Positions 45,267 through 56,243 are shown, counted from the stretch's first letter. The stretch: 64,000 nucleotides of DNA from Candidatus Gastranaerophilales bacterium (GCA_944326565.1 CALVEL010000001.1:248001-312000), one strand, 5' to 3'. A program made the numbers and translations. Notes: generated by a model from the letters alone, not told the origin.

Positions 45267-45404
45267 CTATTCTTTTTCAAACATATCTTTTCCAACATTG
45301 CATAAAGGACATGTGTAATCATCTGGTAAGTCTTGAAAAGCCACATTGTCATTTTCTGCAGGGTCATATACATAGCCGCATACTGTACATACAAATTTTT
45401 CCAT
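45267..45404 (-). CDS. Rubredoxin
   Basis: A 45-residue protein read from ATG 45404: [19 protein letters not shown], then [19 protein letters not shown]. The C-x2-C-G and C-P-L-C motifs bind one iron. It carries single electrons to rubrerythrin and the flavodiiron protein. AAAGGAG precedes the ATG. It lies 11 bases after perR and 22 before rubrerythrin, so these form one operon. It is slightly shorter than usual rubredoxin (about 52). Confidence 0.95.
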   Translation of the reverse strand: MEKFVCTVCGYVYDPAENDNVAFQDLPDDYTCPLCNVGKDMFEKE

Positions 45405-45415
45405 CTTTTTCTCCT

Positions 45416-45808
45416 TTACTGTTTATTTTTACATTCTTTACAAATTCCTGTAAAGACAATATCATGACTTTGTATTTCAAAGCCTGTTGAGTTTTCTGTT
45501 TTTTCTATCAAATCAGGTGCTACATCTGCACTTATATCGAATACTCTATTGCATTTTGAACATATAAAATGGTAATGTTTATGAGTATTGTGATCAAAAT
45601 GTGATGAAGTTTCAAGCCCGTCAATTTTTTTAATTATACCGTTTTGCGTAAGTTGATTAAGATTTCTGTATAAGGTTGCTAAACTGATTTTTGGATCTTT
45701 TGATTTGATTTTTTCATAAAGATATTCTGCTGTCGGGTGGACAACATTTTCCTTCAGTGTATCTAATATTATTTCTCTTTGCTTTGAATAATTCACTTTA
45801 TTCACCAT
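45416..45808 (-). CDS. perR: PerR-type Fur-family peroxide regulator
   Basis: 130 residues. A winged-helix N-terminus ([13 protein letters not shown]) and a C-terminal metal domain. The regulatory metal site of PerR is matched: His24, Asp72, His78, His80 and Asp91 ([13 protein letters not shown]). Asp72, not Glu, in this position points to PerR over Fur. Four structural Cys are C83, C86, C123 and C126. Oxidation of the iron-bound His would release DNA. It is first in the perR-rubredoxin-rubrerythrin operon. A candidate operator starts only four bases upstream. Confidence 0.92.
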   Translation of the reverse strand: MVNKVNYSKQREIILDTLKENVVHPTAEYLYEKIKSKDPKISLATLYRNLNQLTQNGIIKKIDGLETSSHFDHNTHKHYHFICSKCNRVFDISADVAPDLIEKTENSTGFEIQSHDIVFTGICKECKNKQ

Positions 45809-45811
45809 AAT

Positions 45812-45826
45812 TGATAATAATTCTCA
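45812..45826 (-). promoter_or_regulatory. PerR/Fur box at the perR start
   Basis: TGATAAT-A-ATTCTCA is a 7-1-7 inverted repeat with one mismatch, like the Fur/PerR consensus. On the minus strand, TATAAAAT (about 45827-45834) just upstream could be the -10 box. The operator would then overlap the start of transcription, giving autorepression. Confidence 0.65.
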
Positions 45827-45927
45827 TTTTATATTTTTTTTAATAAATTGTCAATCTAAAAAAATAAAAAATATACAAAAAATTACAAAAATAGCAATTT
45901 TTATCAGGTTCGTGTTTTTATATATAT

Positions 45928-46200
45928 ATGGTAAGCGGTGTAGAAAATAATAATCTTTTAAATAATCATTCTTTGCATGTAGGAGTACTTTATCCTCCAA
46001 ATGAGTTACATAAACCTGTCTTATATTCGCATTCAGAGGCTGACAGGCAGTTTAAGCAATTGGAAAAAGATATTTATCAAACAGAAAAATCTCAAAAATT
46101 TGAAAATAAAAGAAAGACTCCTTTATCTGTTTTTATGACTATTTTTGCAGCTGCAATAGGTACGGGGTATTTAGTTTTTAAAAAAGCTATGAAATGGTAA
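45928..46200 (+). CDS. Small protein with a C-terminal membrane anchor, unknown
   Basis: 90 residues. Residues ~1-60 are hydrophilic; a helix at about residues 66-84 (LSVFMTIFAAAIGTGYLVF) ends in the basic KKAMKW. It looks like a tail-anchored protein facing the cytoplasm. There is no signal peptide and no strong Shine-Dalgarno. It is divergent from perR. Confidence 0.55.
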   Translation: MVSGVENNNLLNNHSLHVGVLYPPNELHKPVLYSHSEADRQFKQLEKDIYQTEKSQKFENKRKTPLSVFMTIFAAAIGTGYLVFKKAMKW

Positions 46201-46214
46201 TTACCCGGCTACTT

Positions 46215-46242
46215 TTTTGATAAAAATAATTTATGTTATAAT
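46215..46242 (+). promoter_or_regulatory. Possible promoter of the M16 peptidase gene
   Basis: TTTTGA (46215-46220) and TATAAT (46237-46242) separated by 16 bases. The -35 box is weak. Confidence 0.45.
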
Positions 46243-46277
46243 ATCAGTAAAATTTAGAAAATTGTTGAGAGGGGTAT

Positions 46278-48872
46278 ATGATGAAAAAAATACTAATTGT
46301 TTTTTTTGCAATGATAATGGGCTGTTCTGTTTTTGCAAATGAAGCGACTATATATAATTTGGAGAACGGGCAGACAGTAATTATTAAAGAAGTCCATTCA
46401 AATCCTATTGTTACGGTCGATACCTGGATTAAAACAGGATCAATAAATGAAAATGATAAAAATAATGGGGTATCTCATTTTTTGGAACATTTGTTTTTTA
46501 AAGGTTCTACTAATCATGCCCCCGGGGAATTCGATAAAATCTTAGAGACTAAAGGAGCTATCACAAATGCTGCTACAAGTAAGGATTTTACTCATTATTA
46601 TATAACTATCCCATCTAATTATTTTGATTTAGCGCTTGAATTGCATGCTGATATGCTTTTGCATCCTCTAATCCCAAGAAAGGAACTGGAAAAAGAAAGA
46701 AAAGTTGTAATTGAAGAAATTGCAAAAGATGAGACTGAGCCTCAAAGTGTTGTATATGATAATTTAGTTTCAATGTTATACACGACACATCCATATAAAC
46801 GTCAAGTTATAGGTACAAGAGATATAATAAGTACAATTCATCGTGATGAAATTTTAAATTATTATAATCAGTTTTATGTTCCTTCAAATATGGTGACAAT
46901 AGTAGTAGGTGATGTAGATACACAAAAGACTTTAGAACTTATAAAAAAATATTTCAATTGTGAGCAGAAAAAAGTTGTAAAAGAAAATTTTGCTCAAGAA
47001 AAACAATTAACCGAGCAAAAAAGAAAGATAGATTACCTTGCTACCCAGTCTGGATATATGCTGATAGGATTCAGAGGTGTGAAAGCAACTAACAATGATA
47101 CATATGCTTTGGATGTTTTGTCTACAATTTTAGGAGATGGAAGATCTTCTGTATTTTACAGAAATATAAAAGATCAACAACAGTTAGCTTTTTCAATAGG
47201 TGCATCAAATGCTGGATTCAAAGATGATGGAATTTTTTACATTTCTGCTAATTTTGTTCCAGAAAATCTTACAAAACTTGAAAATGCAGTTTTTGAAGAA
47301 ATTGAAAATATACAAAAAAATGGCGTAACTTCTCAGCAGGTAGAACTTGCTAAAAATATTATCGAACGTGATACTTATTACAGCAGAGAGTCTATTTCTA
47401 ATATTGCACAAGAAATCGGGTATACAATGGTAATAACTGATGACATAAACTATTACAAAAATTATATTGACAATATTAAAAAAGTAACGTTGGCTGATGT
47501 AAAAAGGGTTGCAAATAAATATTTGGGAAAAGACAAATCGGCTGTTTCAATAGTTTTGCCTGAAAACAGTAAAGAAGTTGAGATATCAGCTAATCTTCCG
47601 ACAAAAGAAGTGAATCCGGCTGTATTAGTGAGTGAAGCTCTCGGTACCAAAAAATATCAGCTATCAAATGGTGCAAATCTTTTATTAACTCCCAATGATG
47701 TCAATGAAATTATAGCTATCAGTATTTGGGCAAAAGGCGGAACTTTTTTGGATAAAATCCCAGGGACTTCAGTTATGACATCTGATGTAATGATGAAAGG
47801 CACCAGAAAATACTCATCAATTGAGCTTGCAAAAGTTTTAGAAGATAACGGAATAAAAATAGAACCGTCAGTCAGAGCAGATGCTTTTACTGTAAATGTA
47901 CTTACGACAAAACCTGAATATGAAAAAACGATAGAAATTCTTAATGAAGTGATTAATAACGCAACGTTTGATGACTATGAAATAGAGAAAGCTCGCAATG
48001 AAAAGTTGAACAAAATAAAACGCAATAGAGATATTCCTCTTCAAGTAGCAATAGAAAATTACAAATCTTTAATTTTTGAAGGTTCACCATATTCATATAC
48101 TAGCAAAATTTTTGAAAAGACATATCCTAAAATCGGGCATGAAGAAATTGTAGATTATTATAATAAAATTTTCGCCCCGCAAAATGTCGTAATTTCTGTT
48201 AACGGGAATGTAGATAGTGAAAAAGTAATAAATGATTTTACGAAGATATTTGAAAATAAAAAAGGTGAGACTTTTAACTATGCTAACTATTCACAGTTAA
48301 TTAATCGTTTAACATCACAAAAAGATATTACTAAAGTTATGCCCGATACAAAGACTGATTGGATTTTTATAGCTTGGCAAGTGCCAGGAGTCGATAATAA
48401 AAAAGATTATGCAGCTTTGCAGGTGATAGATTCTCTTTTGGGATCCGGCATGAGCTCAAGATTATTTAAAAATATCAGAGATCAAGAAGGACTTGCTTAT
48501 CAATTAGGCTCCGGCTACGGACCTAATGTATTGAAAGGGTCATTTGTAGTCTATATCGGCACTAATCCGCAATCAATGGAAAAAGCAAAAAGTCTTTTGC
48601 TAAAAGAAGTTTTTAGACTTAAAAAAGAATTCATAACAAGTAAAGAACTTCAGGAAGCAAAAGATAAATTAATCGGGAATTACATTATTTCGCTCGAAAC
48701 TAATCTTGAAAAAGCTTCCAGTATAGGCTGGTATGAAATATCAGGTCGAGGTTATTCTTATAAAGATGAATATATAAGGCTGATTAATTCAGTGACAGAA
48801 TCTGATATAATAGAAGTTGCAAATAAATACTTTAATGATAATTATGTAATATCAATAGTAAAGCCTCAGTAA
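46278..48872 (+). CDS. Exported M16 zinc peptidase with two M16 units
   Basis: 864 residues with a signal peptide (MMKKILIVFFAMIMGCSVFA). The first M16 unit has the inverted zinc motif HFLEH (residues ~69-73) and the distal Glu in ERKVVIEEI. The second half, from about residue 455, repeats the fold but reads GTSVMTSDVMMKGT where HxxEH should be, so it is catalytically inactive, as is normal for paired M16 proteins. It degrades peptides in the periplasm. GAGAGG precedes the ATG; a second ATG follows directly. Its stop codon lies inside a terminator. Confidence 0.93.
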   Translation: MMKKILIVFFAMIMGCSVFANEATIYNLENGQTVIIKEVHSNPIVTVDTWIKTGSINENDKNNGVSHFLEHLFFKGSTNHAPGEFDKILETKGAITNAATSKDFTHYYITIPSNYFDLALELHADMLLHPLIPRKELEKERKVVIEEIAKDETEPQSVVYDNLVSMLYTTHPYKRQVIGTRDIISTIHRDEILNYYNQFYVPSNMVTIVVGDVDTQKTLELIKKYFNCEQKKVVKENFAQEKQLTEQKRKIDYLATQSGYMLIGFRGVKATNNDTYALDVLSTILGDGRSSVFYRNIKDQQQLAFSIGASNAGFKDDGIFYISANFVPENLTKLENAVFEEIENIQKNGVTSQQVELAKNIIERDTYYSRESISNIAQEIGYTMVITDDINYYKNYIDNIKKVTLADVKRVANKYLGKDKSAVSIVLPENSKEVEISANLPTKEVNPAVLVSEALGTKKYQLSNGANLLLTPNDVNEIIAISIWAKGGTFLDKIPGTSVMTSDVMMKGTRKYSSIELAKVLEDNGIKIEPSVRADAFTVNVLTTKPEYEKTIEILNEVINNATFDDYEIEKARNEKLNKIKRNRDIPLQVAIENYKSLIFEGSPYSYTSKIFEKTYPKIGHEEIVDYYNKIFAPQNVVISVNGNVDSEKVINDFTKIFENKKGETFNYANYSQLINRLTSQKDITKVMPDTKTDWIFIAWQVPGVDNKKDYAALQVIDSLLGSGMSSRLFKNIRDQEGLAYQLGSGYGPNVLKGSFVVYIGTNPQSMEKAKSLLLKEVFRLKKEFITSKELQEAKDKLIGNYIISLETNLEKASSIGWYEISGRGYSYKDEYIRLINSVTESDIIEVANKYFNDNYVISIVKPQ

Positions 48873-48884
48873 ATGAGGCTTTTT
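48860..48884. terminator. Terminator overlapping the M16 stop codon
   Basis: AAAGCCTCA (48860-48868) pairs with TGAGGCTTT (48874-48882); the stop TAA (48870-48872) is in the loop. It also faces the convergent paralogue gene. Confidence 0.85.
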
Positions 48885-48887
48885 AAA

Positions 48888-49490
48888 TTACAAAAGCCAT
48901 ACTTTAACAGGTCTGCCTACTTGGTTATATAGCTTGTTATCGACAACTACACCTTGCAGATCACCGTTTGCAAGAAATATGTATTCATATCCATCTACTG
49001 CAAAGAAATGGACTTTTTGCAGATATCCGTTGAAGGCATATACTGCTTTGTAATATGGCAGGACATTATCATCTCCTGTTAAAATTATTACCTGGTAAAG
49101 TTTTCCGAAAGTATTGTATACATATTCAGTATATGGATCATTGTCGTAAATAACAGAATAATTAGCAAGAATTTTATCTGCCATCTGGTAGTAATTTCCT
49201 TTAACTCTATATCCTGATTTAGAAAGTTCTTTACCATGTTTTACATGTTTTAAATTTTCCTGATAGTTCTCATCTTTTTGAAATTCTTTGAAATCTGTTT
49301 TATATTTGTGATGAGATTCATCAAAAATACCTGTTTTTTCAAGGTATTCATGGTATACCTCAATCCTTTTGTTTCTGTCCTGTTGAGTAGTGAAGCGGTA
49401 GTCTTTCTGGACTCTGACACCTGCAATAGATTCAGGACTTAAAACAAATATTAAAGTTAAACAAGATAAAATTACTAAATATTTTTTCAT
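48888..49490 (-). CDS. Exported protein of a tandem paralogous family, copy 3
   Basis: 200 residues with a signal peptide (MKKYLVILSCLTLIFVLSPESIA). The C-terminal half has beta-strand-like Tyr-rich repeats: KILANYSVIYDNDPYTEYVY, FGKLYQV, YEYIFLANGDLQGVVVDNKLY. The next upstream gene has the same pattern at matching positions (KILISYAIQYKKNPRTVYYY...GEFQGVWFMDKRY). So they are paralogues. Function unknown; probably periplasmic or surface exposed. Confidence 0.75.
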   Translation of the reverse strand: MKKYLVILSCLTLIFVLSPESIAGVRVQKDYRFTTQQDRNKRIEVYHEYLEKTGIFDESHHKYKTDFKEFQKDENYQENLKHVKHGKELSKSGYRVKGNYYQMADKILANYSVIYDNDPYTEYVYNTFGKLYQVIILTGDDNVLPYYKAVYAFNGYLQKVHFFAVDGYEYIFLANGDLQGVVVDNKLYNQVGRPVKVWLL

Positions 49491-49491
49491 T

Positions 49492-50109
49492 TTACCAATT
49501 TGTCCTTGTCAAATCCTGTTTTGCGTGTCGGTCATATCTTTTATCCATAAACCAGACACCTTGAAATTCTCCATCAGGCTTATACATATATTGCATATCA
49601 TGTGATACAAAATAAATTGCACTTATCATTTTTCCGTTAATTTTATACTGTTTTGACCAATAAGGAAAATTCGGATAATTTTCAGAAAGCATATCAACAT
49701 ATTTTAAATGCCCCAAAGCATCATAATAATATACAGTTCTTGGATTTTTCTTGTATTGGATTGCATAACTTATTAAAATTTTACCGCTGAAAAAAGCGCT
49801 GAGTCTATATTCTTTTGTCTCTGTGATTCCTTCTTTTGCCTCATAATAATGATATTGTACATCTCTGTCTTTTACAAAATCTTTATATAGATTTTTAAAC
49901 TCTTTTCTTTTGTATTTGTATACGGTATCTTCATCAAAAATTATATTCTTGTAATTTTGAATTATAGTGTCTCGTTCAATTTGAGACATATCAAGCCAGT
50001 TAAATTCGGTCTTTCCTTGTAGGGTGATAGTTTCATTATTTTCTTGAGCAAATGTGCAATTTGAAAATAATCCTAAAAATATAAATAAAATGGTGCAAAT
50101 TCTTTTCAT
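49492..50109 (-). CDS. Exported protein of a tandem paralogous family, copy 2
   Basis: 205 residues with a signal peptide ending near NCTFAQ. After it, NWLDMSQIERDTIIQNYKNI resembles the SWNELSQNERNFFIQKNIDN segment of copy 1. The C-terminal part matches copy 3. It ends one base before copy 3 begins. Unknown function. Confidence 0.75.
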   Translation of the reverse strand: MKRICTILFIFLGLFSNCTFAQENNETITLQGKTEFNWLDMSQIERDTIIQNYKNIIFDEDTVYKYKRKEFKNLYKDFVKDRDVQYHYYEAKEGITETKEYRLSAFFSGKILISYAIQYKKNPRTVYYYDALGHLKYVDMLSENYPNFPYWSKQYKINGKMISAIYFVSHDMQYMYKPDGEFQGVWFMDKRYDRHAKQDLTRTNW

Positions 50110-50123
50110 AAACTTTCTCCCTG

Positions 50124-50720
50124 CTAATTGAGCTGTTTCCCATTAATATTATAAAGCTTGTTATTATCTTGTATTTTTTCGATATTCATTTTGCTGTCAA
50201 AGAATATTTGATAATCTTTTGTGTATAATATACCCTTTTGTAATTGTCTGTATTTATTATATTCTTTTTTTAGTAAATTGTCAGAAGAAATCTTTTGATA
50301 TGTTGTAATTTTAGTTAAATTCCCACTTTTGTTAAAATTAAGAGTAATATTGTCAGAAGTTAGTGAATACCCTGAATTAATCGGCATTGATGCTCCTCGT
50401 TTACCGAGTTGATGAGGGCCAGGAATTAAATAGTTCCAGCTTTCCTGTTGAATTTTTACTCCATCAATTGAAGTTTCACCTTTTTTATGCTTTTTATAAT
50501 TTGGGTCTCTTGTATTATTTAGCTTGAAAATCTTCTCTAAAGCTTTGTCTGAAATATCAATAGGAGCTGCAGAATTAATATTATCAATGTTTTTTTGGAT
50601 AAAGAAATTTCTTTCATTCTGACTAAGCTCATTCCAGCTTATACCATAAGCTTCATTGACAACAAAAGATGCAAATAAAAATGTAAAAATAATACTAAAT
50701 GATAAAATGCTTTTTTTCAT
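50124..50720 (-). CDS. Exported protein of a tandem paralogous family, copy 1
   Basis: 198 residues with a signal peptide (to about residue 26, NEAYG). It shares the LSQNER segment with copy 2 and a final NKLYN segment with copy 3, but is the most divergent. It is first in the three-gene run, 14 bases before copy 2. Unknown function. Confidence 0.7.
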   Translation of the reverse strand: MKKSILSFSIIFTFLFASFVVNEAYGISWNELSQNERNFFIQKNIDNINSAAPIDISDKALEKIFKLNNTRDPNYKKHKKGETSIDGVKIQQESWNYLIPGPHQLGKRGASMPINSGYSLTSDNITLNFNKSGNLTKITTYQKISSDNLLKKEYNKYRQLQKGILYTKDYQIFFDSKMNIEKIQDNNKLYNINGKQLN

Positions 50721-50914
50721 AAATTACCTTTTTATGAAAATATAGCAGAAAGTTTTGATATATGCAAGTTTTGGCAGGTAATGAGCAAAATTCAAATAAG
50801 AAATAAAAAATCGCTAAATGCCAGATAAAAAGAAAGTTTATGCCCATAACCTATTAGTTTATAACATAATGTAAAGAAAATTTAAGATGAAATTTAAAAA
50901 GCGTTCAAAATTTC

Positions 50915-50942
50915 TTGACTAAAAAAATTGATGTATTACGAT
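50915..50942 (+). promoter_or_regulatory. Candidate rpoB promoter with a long leader
   Basis: TTGACT (50915-50920) and TACGAT (50937-50942) with a 16-base spacer. Transcription from here would give a leader of about 165 bases before rpoB. That leader contains possible stems, for example TCGGG at 50965-50969 with CCCGA at 50994-50998. Otherwise the gene-free stretch 50721-51115 holds nothing I can name. Confidence 0.55.
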
Positions 50943-51115
50943 AAAGTAACATGAAAAATTAAAGTCGGGAGAGTTGTGCCCATATGAAAATTCCCCGAAT
51001 TACATATAAAAGTTTATCAGTCTCGAAAGTAGACAGGTAAAAGGTTTACAGCCTTAAGTTAGATAGTAAAAATTATTTTTTGTAGTACGTACACCATTAT
51101 TAATGAGGTGAATTG

Positions 51116-54100
51116 ATGTCTAAGACAAAATATGCAAAAAGAGTAACACCAATGGGTATACCACATACTCGATTGGATGATTTACCGGATCTTATTGAAG
51201 TGCAAAAAAAATCGTTTGAATGGTTTTTAAAAGAAGGTCTGAAAGAAGAATTACTTTCATTCTCTCCGATTAAAGATTATACAGGTCGATTGGAATTGCA
51301 TTTCTTACCAAACTATACTTTTGATAATGCAAAGTATACAGTAGAAGAAGCAAGAATACATGACGCGACATATGCAAAACAATTGCGTGTTATGATCAGA
51401 TTAGTAAACCGTGACAGCGGTGAAATTAAAGAACAGGAAGTATATATCGGTGATATTCCGACAATGACCGACAAAGGTACATTCATCGTAAACGGTGCAG
51501 AACGTGTAATCGTATCTCAAATCGTAAGATCACCTGGCGTATACTTCAAACGTGAAATTTCCCCAGCCGGAAAACGTTTATACAATGCAACCATGATACC
51601 AAACCGCGGTGCTTGGTTGAAAATAGAAACTGATTCTAACGATTTAATTTACGTTAAAATCGACAAAAATAGAAAAATCCTAGCTACAACATTACTGAAA
51701 GCTATGGGTATCACAGTTTCTGAAATGGAATCATTATTTACTCACTTTGAATTCTTAAAGAAAACATTAGACAAGGATACCGCTGAAACAACCGATGATG
51801 CTTTAATTGAAGTTTATAGGAAACTAAGACCTGGCGATCCTGCATCACCACAGGGCGGACGCCAAATTTTGGAAGCTCGTTTCTTTGATGAAAAGAAATA
51901 TGATATCGGTCGTGTAGGTCGTTATAAATTAAATAAAAAATTAAACTTGAACATACCGAAAAACCAAAGAACATTAACAGTTCAAGATATCGTAGCATCA
52001 ATCGAATATTTGATTAACTTAACATATGATGAAGGAACAGTTGATGATATCGACCACTTGGGTAACAGAAGAATCCGCTCAGTGGGAGAGCTTCTTCAGA
52101 ACCAATTCAGAGTAGGGCTTTCAAGAATCGAAAGAATTGTAAAAGAAAGAATGACTCTTCAAGATTCTGAAACGTTGACACCTTTGAACTTGTTAAATAC
52201 AAAGCCATTGGTAGCTTCATTAAAAGAGTTCTTCGGAAGTTCACAGTTATCACAGTTTATGGATCAGACAAACCCATTGGCTGAATTAACACACAAAAGA
52301 CGTATTTCAGCATTAGGACCTGGCGGTTTGATGAGAGAACGTGCTGGATTTGCAGTTCGTGATATTCACCCTTCACACTATGGACGTATATGTCCGATAG
52401 AAACTCCTGAAGGTCCGAACGCAGGTTTGATAGGTTCATTAGCAACACACGCAAAAGTAAATGACTATGGTTTTGTAGAAACACCTTTCTTCGTAGTTAA
52501 AGACGGCGTTGTAACAGATGAAGTTCACTACTTGACAGCAGATGAAGACGAAAACTTCCGTGTAGCACCTGCTGATATTCAGTTGAATCCTGATAGAAGT
52601 ATCAAAGCAGAATATGTCCCGGTACGTTATAGATCAGAATTCACAATGGGTGAATCAAAGAAAGTAGACTATGTCGGTGTATCTCCGATTCAGGTAATCT
52701 CTGTTGCGACATCATTAATTCCGTTTATTGAACACGATGATGCTAACCGAGCTTTGATGGGATCAAACATGCAACGTCAGGCAGTACCTCTTTTGATTAC
52801 CCAAAGACCAGTAGTTGGAACAGGCTTAGAAGCACGTGCTGCAAAAGACTCAGGTATGGTTGTAGTATCTGATGTAGACGGTGTTGTAGAACGAGTAGTC
52901 GGTGAAGAAATTGTAATCAGAGATAAAAGTAATAAACCTCATGTATATCAATTAATGAAATACTTGAGAAGTAACCAAGATACCTGTATAAACCAAAAAC
53001 CTATCGTAAATGAAGGAGATAAAGTAAAAGCAGGTGATGTAATAGCAGATGGCGCATCTACAAATGGTGGAGAGCTTTCATTAGGTAAAAACGTAATTGT
53101 TGCGTATATGCCTTGGGAAGGTTACAACTATGAGGATGCTATATTGTTATCAGAAAGATGCGTACACGATGATATATTCACATCAGTACACATTGAAAAA
53201 TTAGAAATAGATGCACGTCAGACAAAACTCGGACCTGAAGAAATTACTCGAGAAATTCCGAACGTTTCAGAAGATGCACTTAGACACTTGGATGAACGAG
53301 GAATTGTACGTATAGGTGCAAGAGTTTATGCCGATGATATTTTGGTAGGTAAAGTAACACCGAAAGGTGAATCAGAACACCCGCCAGAAGAAAAATTGTT
53401 AAGAGCAATTTTCGCAGAAAAAGCACGTGATGTAAAAGATAACTCACTAAGAGTTCCTCATGGTGAAGGCGGAAGGGTACTTGACGTAAAAGTATTTGAT
53501 AGAGAAAAAGGTGATGAATTACCACCGGGTGCAAATACTGTAATTAGAGTATATATAGCTCAAAAACGTAAGGTATCAGTGGGTGATAAATTATCAGGAC
53601 GTCATGGTAATAAAGGTATCGTATCAAGAATATTACCAAAAGAAGATATGCCGTTTATGCCAGACGGAACACCGGTAGATATAGTATTGAATCCGCTTGG
53701 TGTACCATCTCGTATGAATGTAGGCCAAACTTATGAATTATTGCTAGGTTTAGCCGCATATTTGACAGGTAACCACTATGAAGCACCTTCATTTGATGAA
53801 ATGTACGGTGATAATAAATCTGAAATCGCAACTAAACAGGAACTTTTAAAAGGTATAAAAGAATCCGGTTGTGATTGGGTAACCGAAGACGGAAAAGTAA
53901 GATTGATAGACGGACGTACAGGTGAACAGTTTGATGAACCTGTAGCAGTCGGACTTTCATATATACTTAAACTTGTTCACTTGGTAGATGACAAAATCCA
54001 CGCAAGGTCAACCGGTCCATACTCATTAGTTACACAACAGCCATTAGGCGGAAAAGCTCAGTTCGGCGGTCAAAGATTCGGTGAGATGGAAGTTTGGGCA

Positions 54101-54433
54101 CTTGAGGCTTATGGTGCTGCATATACATTACAAGAAATGCTGACAATTAAATCTGATGATGTAAACGGCAGAAACAGAGCTTATGAAGCGATTGTAAAAG
54201 GCGATAACATTCCTCGTCCGGGTATTCCAGAGTCATTCAAAGTACTTGTTCGAGAATTGCAATCTATCGGCTTGGACATAAGAGTTGCTAAAAAAGATGG
54301 TGCAGAAGTTGATTTGATGACAGATATGGATGATTTGAGAAAATCAGCTCCAAAAAGGACACTGTCAGATATAGATTCAGAGTTGTTAAATATCAACTTC
54401 TTTGAAACACCAACTACATTCGGTGATTTATAA
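51116..54433 (+). CDS. rpoB: RNA polymerase beta subunit
   Basis: 1105 residues from ATG 51116, which GAGGTG precedes; a TTG just before it is not favoured. Core signatures are clear: [12 protein letters not shown] near the N-terminus, the rifampicin region [38 protein letters not shown] and the C-terminal [14 protein letters not shown]. It lacks the large insertions of proteobacterial RpoB, consistent with the short cyanobacterial type. rplJ/rplL do not precede it. Confidence 0.98.
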   Translation: MSKTKYAKRVTPMGIPHTRLDDLPDLIEVQKKSFEWFLKEGLKEELLSFSPIKDYTGRLELHFLPNYTFDNAKYTVEEARIHDATYAKQLRVMIRLVNRDSGEIKEQEVYIGDIPTMTDKGTFIVNGAERVIVSQIVRSPGVYFKREISPAGKRLYNATMIPNRGAWLKIETDSNDLIYVKIDKNRKILATTLLKAMGITVSEMESLFTHFEFLKKTLDKDTAETTDDALIEVYRKLRPGDPASPQGGRQILEARFFDEKKYDIGRVGRYKLNKKLNLNIPKNQRTLTVQDIVASIEYLINLTYDEGTVDDIDHLGNRRIRSVGELLQNQFRVGLSRIERIVKERMTLQDSETLTPLNLLNTKPLVASLKEFFGSSQLSQFMDQTNPLAELTHKRRISALGPGGLMRERAGFAVRDIHPSHYGRICPIETPEGPNAGLIGSLATHAKVNDYGFVETPFFVVKDGVVTDEVHYLTADEDENFRVAPADIQLNPDRSIKAEYVPVRYRSEFTMGESKKVDYVGVSPIQVISVATSLIPFIEHDDANRALMGSNMQRQAVPLLITQRPVVGTGLEARAAKDSGMVVVSDVDGVVERVVGEEIVIRDKSNKPHVYQLMKYLRSNQDTCINQKPIVNEGDKVKAGDVIADGASTNGGELSLGKNVIVAYMPWEGYNYEDAILLSERCVHDDIFTSVHIEKLEIDARQTKLGPEEITREIPNVSEDALRHLDERGIVRIGARVYADDILVGKVTPKGESEHPPEEKLLRAIFAEKARDVKDNSLRVPHGEGGRVLDVKVFDREKGDELPPGANTVIRVYIAQKRKVSVGDKLSGRHGNKGIVSRILPKEDMPFMPDGTPVDIVLNPLGVPSRMNVGQTYELLLGLAAYLTGNHYEAPSFDEMYGDNKSEIATKQELLKGIKESGCDWVTEDGKVRLIDGRTGEQFDEPVAVGLSYILKLVHLVDDKIHARSTGPYSLVTQQPLGGKAQFGGQRFGEMEVWALEAYGAAYTLQEMLTIKSDDVNGRNRAYEAIVKGDNIPRPGIPESFKVLVRELQSIGLDIRVAKKDGAEVDLMTDMDDLRKSAPKRTLSDIDSELLNINFFETPTTFGDL

Positions 54434-54445
54434 TTTTGTAATAAA

Positions 54446-54511
54446 TGGGGGATCATATTCCCCCAATACAAAATAAAAGAAAGTAAAAAGGCAACTTTTA
54501 AAGAAAGTTGC
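54446..54511 (+). other. Two hairpins between rpoB and rpoC1
   Basis: TGGGGGA (54446-54452) pairs with TCCCCCA (54459-54465), and GCAACTTT (54491-54498) pairs with AAAGTTGC (54504-54511). Neither is followed by a T run, so they are likely processing or stability elements, not terminators. Confidence 0.6.
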
Positions 54512-54533
54512 ATCACAAAAGGAGAAATTATAA

Positions 54534-56243
54534 ATGTCAACAAGTATTGATTATTTTGACTATATACGAATCAGTATAGCGTCACCGGAAAGGATTTTAA
54601 AATGGTCCTACGGTGAGGTTACTAAACCTGAAACAATCAACTACCGTACATTAAAACCTGAACGAGACGGTTTATTCTGTGAAAGAATTTTCGGACCATC
54701 AAAAGACTGGGAATGCTATTGCGGTAAGTATAAAAGAGTTCGTCATAAAGGTATTATATGCGAGCGCTGCGGTGTAGAAGTTACCGATTCAAAAGTAAGA
54801 CGTCAAAGAATGGGACATATCAAATTAGCAGCACCGGTATCTCATATCTGGTTCTTAAAAGGTATTCCTTCATATCTTGGATTGCTTTTGGATATGACTT
54901 TAAAAGATCTTGAACAAGTTATTTATTTCAACAATTATGTAGTTCTTGATCCTGGCGAAAGCCAATTTAAAAAACTTCAACTTTTAGGTGAAGAAGAATA
55001 TGAAGATTATATTGCAGAAAACGAAGATACTACACTAAAAGTAGGTATCGGAGCAGAAGCAATAAAAGAATTGTTATCAGAAATTAATACAAAAGAACTA
55101 GCAGAAGAAATAAGAACTGAATTAGCAGGCTCTGTAAATTCTGTACAAAAGAAAAGCAAATTAATTAAACGTCTGAGATTATTAGATAGTTTAATTTCAT
55201 CAGAGACAGATCCGACATGGATGATTATGGATGTATTGCCAGTAACACCTCCAGATTTAAGACCAATGGTACAATTGGATGGTGGACGTTTTGCTACATC
55301 TGATTTGAATGACTTATACAGACGAGTAATCAACAGAAACAACCGTCTGCAAAGATTGTTAGAAATGGGTGCTCCTGAAATTATCGTAAGAAACGAAAAA
55401 CGTATGCTTCAAGAAGCAGTCGATGCTTTAATTGATAATGGCAGACGAGGTAGAACAGTAGTCGGACCTAATAACAGAGCACTAAAATCATTATCTAACA
55501 TTATTGAAGGTAAACAAGGTCGTTTCCGTCAAAACTTATTAGGTAAACGTGTTGACTACTCAGGTCGTTCAGTAATCGTAGTCGGTCCGCAATTGAGCTT
55601 AAATCAGTGCGGTCTTCCAAAAGAAATGGCAATTGAATTGTTCAAGCCTTTTGTTGTAAACAAATTGATCGAACGCGGATATGTTCAAAACATAAAATCA
55701 GCTAAGAAAAAAATAGAACGTTCAGAAGCAATTGTTTGGGATATTTTAGAAGAAGTAATTGATGGACACCCGGTATTATTGAACCGTGCCCCAACTCTTC
55801 ACAGATTAGGTATTCAGGCATTTGAACCGAAATTGGTAGAAGGACGTGCAATACAATTACACCCGTTGGTTTGTACGGCATTCAACGCTGACTTTGACGG
55901 TGACCAAATGGCAGTACACGTTCCGCTTTCAATAGAAGCTCAAACAGAGGCTCGTATGTTGATGCTTGCAACAAATAACATACTTGCTCCTGCGACAGGT
56001 AAACCGATTATTACACCGACTCAGGATATGGTATTAGGTATGTATTACTTGACAATCTTGAAAAATCCGGAGTCAGATCCGAAAGGATACTTCTATAACT
56101 TCCAGGATGCTATATCAGCTCTTGAAGTTGGAGTAATTGATTTACACGACAAGATTGTTGTAAGAGATGAACACGGTGAAAGAATAGAAACTACAGCTGG
56201 AAGAATCATATTCAATGAAGCTGTTAGAAAAGCTCTTGCATAA
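54534..56243 (+). CDS. rpoC1: RNA polymerase gamma subunit (N-terminal part of beta')
   Basis: 569 residues. The zinc site [20 protein letters not shown], the lid/rudder region and the catalytic NADFDGD motif (about residues 451-457) are present. The protein ends soon after the bridge to the RpoC2 part, at KALA. AAAAGGAG precedes the ATG. With rpoC2 it replaces a single rpoC, as in cyanobacteria. It is somewhat shorter than the usual ~620. Confidence 0.97.
   Translation: MSTSIDYFDYIRISIASPERILKWSYGEVTKPETINYRTLKPERDGLFCERIFGPSKDWECYCGKYKRVRHKGIICERCGVEVTDSKVRRQRMGHIKLAAPVSHIWFLKGIPSYLGLLLDMTLKDLEQVIYFNNYVVLDPGESQFKKLQLLGEEEYEDYIAENEDTTLKVGIGAEAIKELLSEINTKELAEEIRTELAGSVNSVQKKSKLIKRLRLLDSLISSETDPTWMIMDVLPVTPPDLRPMVQLDGGRFATSDLNDLYRRVINRNNRLQRLLEMGAPEIIVRNEKRMLQEAVDALIDNGRRGRTVVGPNNRALKSLSNIIEGKQGRFRQNLLGKRVDYSGRSVIVVGPQLSLNQCGLPKEMAIELFKPFVVNKLIERGYVQNIKSAKKKIERSEAIVWDILEEVIDGHPVLLNRAPTLHRLGIQAFEPKLVEGRAIQLHPLVCTAFNADFDGDQMAVHVPLSIEAQTEARMLMLATNNILAPATGKPIITPTQDMVLGMYYLTILKNPESDPKGYFYNFQDAISALEVGVIDLHDKIVVRDEHGERIETTAGRIIFNEAVRKALA

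Noticed and set aside
47640-48872. Second active site in the M16 peptidase
   Set aside because: The position of HxxEH reads as GTSVMTSDVMM; the second unit is the usual inactive partner half.
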